Below, piece after piece: positions 61,779-64,000 of a stretch of DNA of 64,000 bases. Positions within the stretch are counted from its first letter, which is position 1, and each line of letters begins with the position of its first letter. The translations under genes and the position numbers were made by a program. The DNA is from Haliea sp. Lineage in GTDB: Bacteria; Pseudomonadota; Gammaproteobacteria; Pseudomonadales; Halieaceae. The notes under the pieces were generated by a model that was given only the letters and a program-made list of their open reading frames with translations, was not told where the DNA came from and made no database searches. The stretch spans positions 56,238 through 120,237 of the forward strand of contig NZNC01000008.1 in NCBI GenBank assembly GCA_002692965.1, read 5' to 3'.

Positions 61779-63359
61779 ATGACCGCCGATATCCACGCCA
61801 GCCGCATCCTGATCCTGGATTTCGGCTCACAGTACACCCAGCTGATCGCGCGCCGCGTGCGCGAGATCGGTGTGTACAGTGAAATCCATGCCTACGACCT
61901 GGACGAGGCGGCCATCCGCGACTTCGCCCCCAGTGGCATTATCCTGTCCGGGGGGCCCGAGTCGGTCCCCGCAGAGGGCTCGCCCCGCGCGCCCGAGTGC
62001 GTCTTCCAGCTCGGCGTGCCGGTGCTGGGGATCTGCTACGGCATGCAGACCATGGCCGCCCAGTTCGGTGGTACCGTGAGCGCCTCACCCACCAGCGAGT
62101 TCGGCTATGCCCGCATTCGCGTGGTCGGCCAGGGTAGCGGGTTGCTGCACGATATCCGCGACCACCTGGACCACGACGGCAGCGGCCTGCTGGACGTGTG
62201 GATGAGCCACGGCGACAAGGTCAGTGGCCTGCCCGAGGGCTTTGAGGTCATCGCCGAGACGGACAGCTGTCCGATCGCCGGCATGGCCCACAGGGAAAAG
62301 CCCTTTTTCGGCATTCAGTTCCACCCCGAGGTGACCCACACCCTGCAGGGAAAGCGCATTGTCGAACACTTCGTGCTGGAGCTCTGTGGCTGTGACGCCC
62401 TGTGGACGCCGGCCAATATTGTCGAGGACGCCATTGCCCGGGTCCGCGACACCGTGGGCAGCGACAAGGTGCTGCTGGGCCTCTCCGGCGGGGTCGACTC
62501 CTCGGTGGTGGCGGCGCTGCTGCACCGCGCCATTGGCGATCAGCTGACCTGCGTATTCGTCGACAACGGTCTGCTGCGCCTGCAGGAAGGCGACCAGGTG
62601 ATGGATATGTTCGCCCGCAACATGGGGGTGAAAGTGATCCGGGTCAACGCCGAGGCGTTGTTCCTGGGCAAACTGGCGGGTGTCGACGACCCCGAGGCCA
62701 AACGCAAGATCATCGGCAATACCTTCATCGATGTCTTCGACGACGAGGCCACCAAGCTGCAGGATGTCAACTGGCTGGCCCAGGGCACCATCTACCCCGA
62801 CGTGATCGAGTCCGCCGGCGCCAAGACCGGCAAGGCCCACGTGATCAAGTCCCACCACAATGTGGGCGGCCTGCCCGAAACCATGAAGATGCAGCTGGTG
62901 GAGCCCCTGCGCGAGCTGTTCAAGGACGAGGTGCGGCGCATCGGCCTGGAGTTGGGCCTGCCCTACGACATGGTCTACCGCCACCCCTTCCCGGGCCCAG
63001 GCCTGGGTGTGCGGATCCTCGGTGAGGTGAAGAAGGAATACGCCGACCTGCTGCGCCGTGCGGATGCCATTTTCATCGAGGAGCTGCACAAGGCGGACTG
63101 GTACCACAAGACCAGTCAGGCCTTCGCGGTTTTCCTGCCGGTGAAGTCGGTCGGCGTGGTTGGCGATGGCCGCCGCTACGAGTGGGTGATTGCCCTGCGG
63201 GCGGTGGAGACCATCGACTTCATGACCGCCCGCTGGGCGCACCTGCCCTACGAGCTGCTGGAAACGGTCTCCAACCGCATCATCAACGAGATCTCGGGTG
63301 TTTCCCGGGTCACCTATGACGTGAGCAGCAAGCCGCCGGCGACGATCGAGTGGGAATGA
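61779..63359 (+). CDS. guaA: GMP synthase (glutamine-hydrolysing)
   Basis: A 526-aa protein converting XMP to GMP. Class I glutaminase domain with Cys86 in GICYGMQTM and HPEVTHT, then the ATP pyrophosphatase loop LSGGVDSSV, and a C-terminal dimerisation domain ending KPPATIEWE. Full length. In the expected guaBA pair. Confidence 0.98.
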   Translation: MTADIHASRILILDFGSQYTQLIARRVREIGVYSEIHAYDLDEAAIRDFAPSGIILSGGPESVPAEGSPRAPECVFQLGVPVLGICYGMQTMAAQFGGTVSASPTSEFGYARIRVVGQGSGLLHDIRDHLDHDGSGLLDVWMSHGDKVSGLPEGFEVIAETDSCPIAGMAHREKPFFGIQFHPEVTHTLQGKRIVEHFVLELCGCDALWTPANIVEDAIARVRDTVGSDKVLLGLSGGVDSSVVAALLHRAIGDQLTCVFVDNGLLRLQEGDQVMDMFARNMGVKVIRVNAEALFLGKLAGVDDPEAKRKIIGNTFIDVFDDEATKLQDVNWLAQGTIYPDVIESAGAKTGKAHVIKSHHNVGGLPETMKMQLVEPLRELFKDEVRRIGLELGLPYDMVYRHPFPGPGLGVRILGEVKKEYADLLRRADAIFIEELHKADWYHKTSQAFAVFLPVKSVGVVGDGRRYEWVIALRAVETIDFMTARWAHLPYELLETVSNRIINEISGVSRVTYDVSSKPPATIEWE

Positions 63360-63445
63360 TTTCACGTCTGGCACTGGCTGGCACCTGCAAGCAAGAAATC
63401 TTATAAAAACACTATAAAAATAGAGTTATTGTCCTTTTTGTCTAG

Positions 63446-64000
63446 CAGGCTGTTGAAAAACCCTGCCTCAGGGCAAGGTATTTGAGATAATACCGACGGT
63501 AGTTTTGGGGAGAGATACACAGCATGCGCGGCGGCGACAACTACACCGAGAATCTGTTCTCCGTAGTGCGACTGGAGGACTTCGTTCCGTCCAATCACCC
63601 GCTCCGCCCGTTGCGCACCTGGATCAACGAAGCCCTTCAGCGCATGGACCCGCTGTTCTCGCAGATGTACGACACCGGTCTCCAGGGTGGCCGCCCCAGC
63701 ATCGCACCCGAGAAGTTGCTCCGGGCGATGCTTCTCCAGGTGTTTTACAGTATTCGCAGCGAGCGGCAGCTGGTTGAGCAGATTTCCTACAACCTGTTGT
63801 TCCGGTGGTTCGTGGGTCTGTCCATTGATGACAAGGTCTGGAACCACAGCGTCTTCAGCAAGAACCGGGACCGCATGCTCGAGCACGACGTGGTCACGGC
63901 ATTCTTTAACCAGGTGGTGGAGATGGCCGAGCAGATGGATCTTTTGTCCGGCGACCATTTCAGTGTCGACGGCACGCTGCTCAAGGCTTGGGCGGGACAC
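63446..64000 (+). mobile_element. Left part of an IS5/IS1182-type insertion sequence
   Basis: A candidate inverted-repeat start, CAGGCTGTTGAAAAACCC, lies near 63446, of the GGCTGTTGAAAAA type common for this group. It follows an AT-rich spacer after guaA. The transposase gene fills the rest. The right end lies outside the window, so family and target duplication cannot be settled. Confidence 0.7.
63524..64000 (+). CDS. IS5-type transposase, truncated by the window edge
   Basis: The frame is open from ATG 63524 to the last base (159 codons). It begins MRGGDNYTENLFSVVRLEDF and has HPLRPLRTWINEAL and the DUF772-like GRPSIAPEKLLRAMLLQ. After the NHSVFSKNRDRML segment comes DHFSVDGTLLKAWAG, carrying the first catalytic Asp of the DDE domain. 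The C-terminal remainder is outside the window. Confidence 0.88.
   Translation, partial: MRGGDNYTENLFSVVRLEDFVPSNHPLRPLRTWINEALQRMDPLFSQMYDTGLQGGRPSIAPEKLLRAMLLQVFYSIRSERQLVEQISYNLLFRWFVGLSIDDKVWNHSVFSKNRDRMLEHDVVTAFFNQVVEMAEQMDLLSGDHFSVDGTLLKAWAGH

Overview
The window looks like a chromosomal segment of a GC-rich gammaproteobacterium, probably marine and of the Pseudomonas/Cellvibrio/Halieaceae type. This is inferred from the gene orders ffh, rpsP-rimM-trmD-rplS, xerD-dsbC, hom-thrC, recJ-prfB-lysS and queA-tgt, from the +1 frameshift in prfB, and from the abundance of TonB-dependent receptors. No species call can be made from sequence alone.

Layout. 1-1869: 3' part of a copper-type P-type ATPase. 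1892-10923: an accessory module of two TPR-sulfotransferases, a TonB-dependent receptor and two paralogous secreted C69-family peptidases. In both peptidases the usual N-terminal Cys nucleophile is replaced by Ser, placed exactly where signal peptidase should cut. I consider this the best candidate for an undescribed system, probably uptake and processing of a peptide-like or sulfated ligand. 11110-13756: a Fur-box-preceded small protein of unknown function, a 5'-truncated thioredoxin 2 remnant and an N-acyl-D-amino-acid deacylase-type amidohydrolase. 13766-31860: a cobalamin locus. A -strand operon of 13 mostly overlapping genes runs from a B12 riboswitch through a membrane-anchored CobN-like chelatase, an ExbB/MotA-like channel protein and an ExbD-like DUF2149 protein into cobO, cobQ, cobB, cobU, cobT, cobC, cobS, cbiB, cobD and btuF. 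A divergent riboswitch precedes btuB, which is followed by bluB. Only late and salvage steps are present, with no corrin-ring methyltransferases and no CobS/CobT chelatase partners. The CobN-ExbB-DUF2149 trio resembles the HmuS-type porphyrin dechelation modules of Bacteroidetes.

31883-33809: a BCCT transporter and tRNA-Leu(CAA). Two 79-bp tandem repeats follow the tRNA and contain copies of its 3' arm. 33976-40071: a small acidic-tailed protein, queA-tgt, Nudix, gamma-carbonic anhydrase and DUF1289 genes, a CorC/HlyC-type protein and a CcsA/YpjD-like membrane protein. 40072-53998: core information and amino-acid genes (ffh, rpsP-rimM-trmD-rplS, xerD, dsbC, alaC-like, hom, thrC, recJ, prfB, lysS). 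54058-58784: a lipoprotein convergent with a histidine kinase / receiver / receiver-adenylate cyclase operon, with a CRP-like regulator divergent from the cyclase gene. 58844-63359: xseA, guaB and guaA. 63446-64000: the left part of an IS5/IS1182-type insertion sequence running off the window.

Start codons were re-chosen where overlap with the upstream gene, a Shine-Dalgarno sequence or family length argued for it, and the reasons are given per gene. All functional calls rest on motifs read by eye, and no database search was possible.
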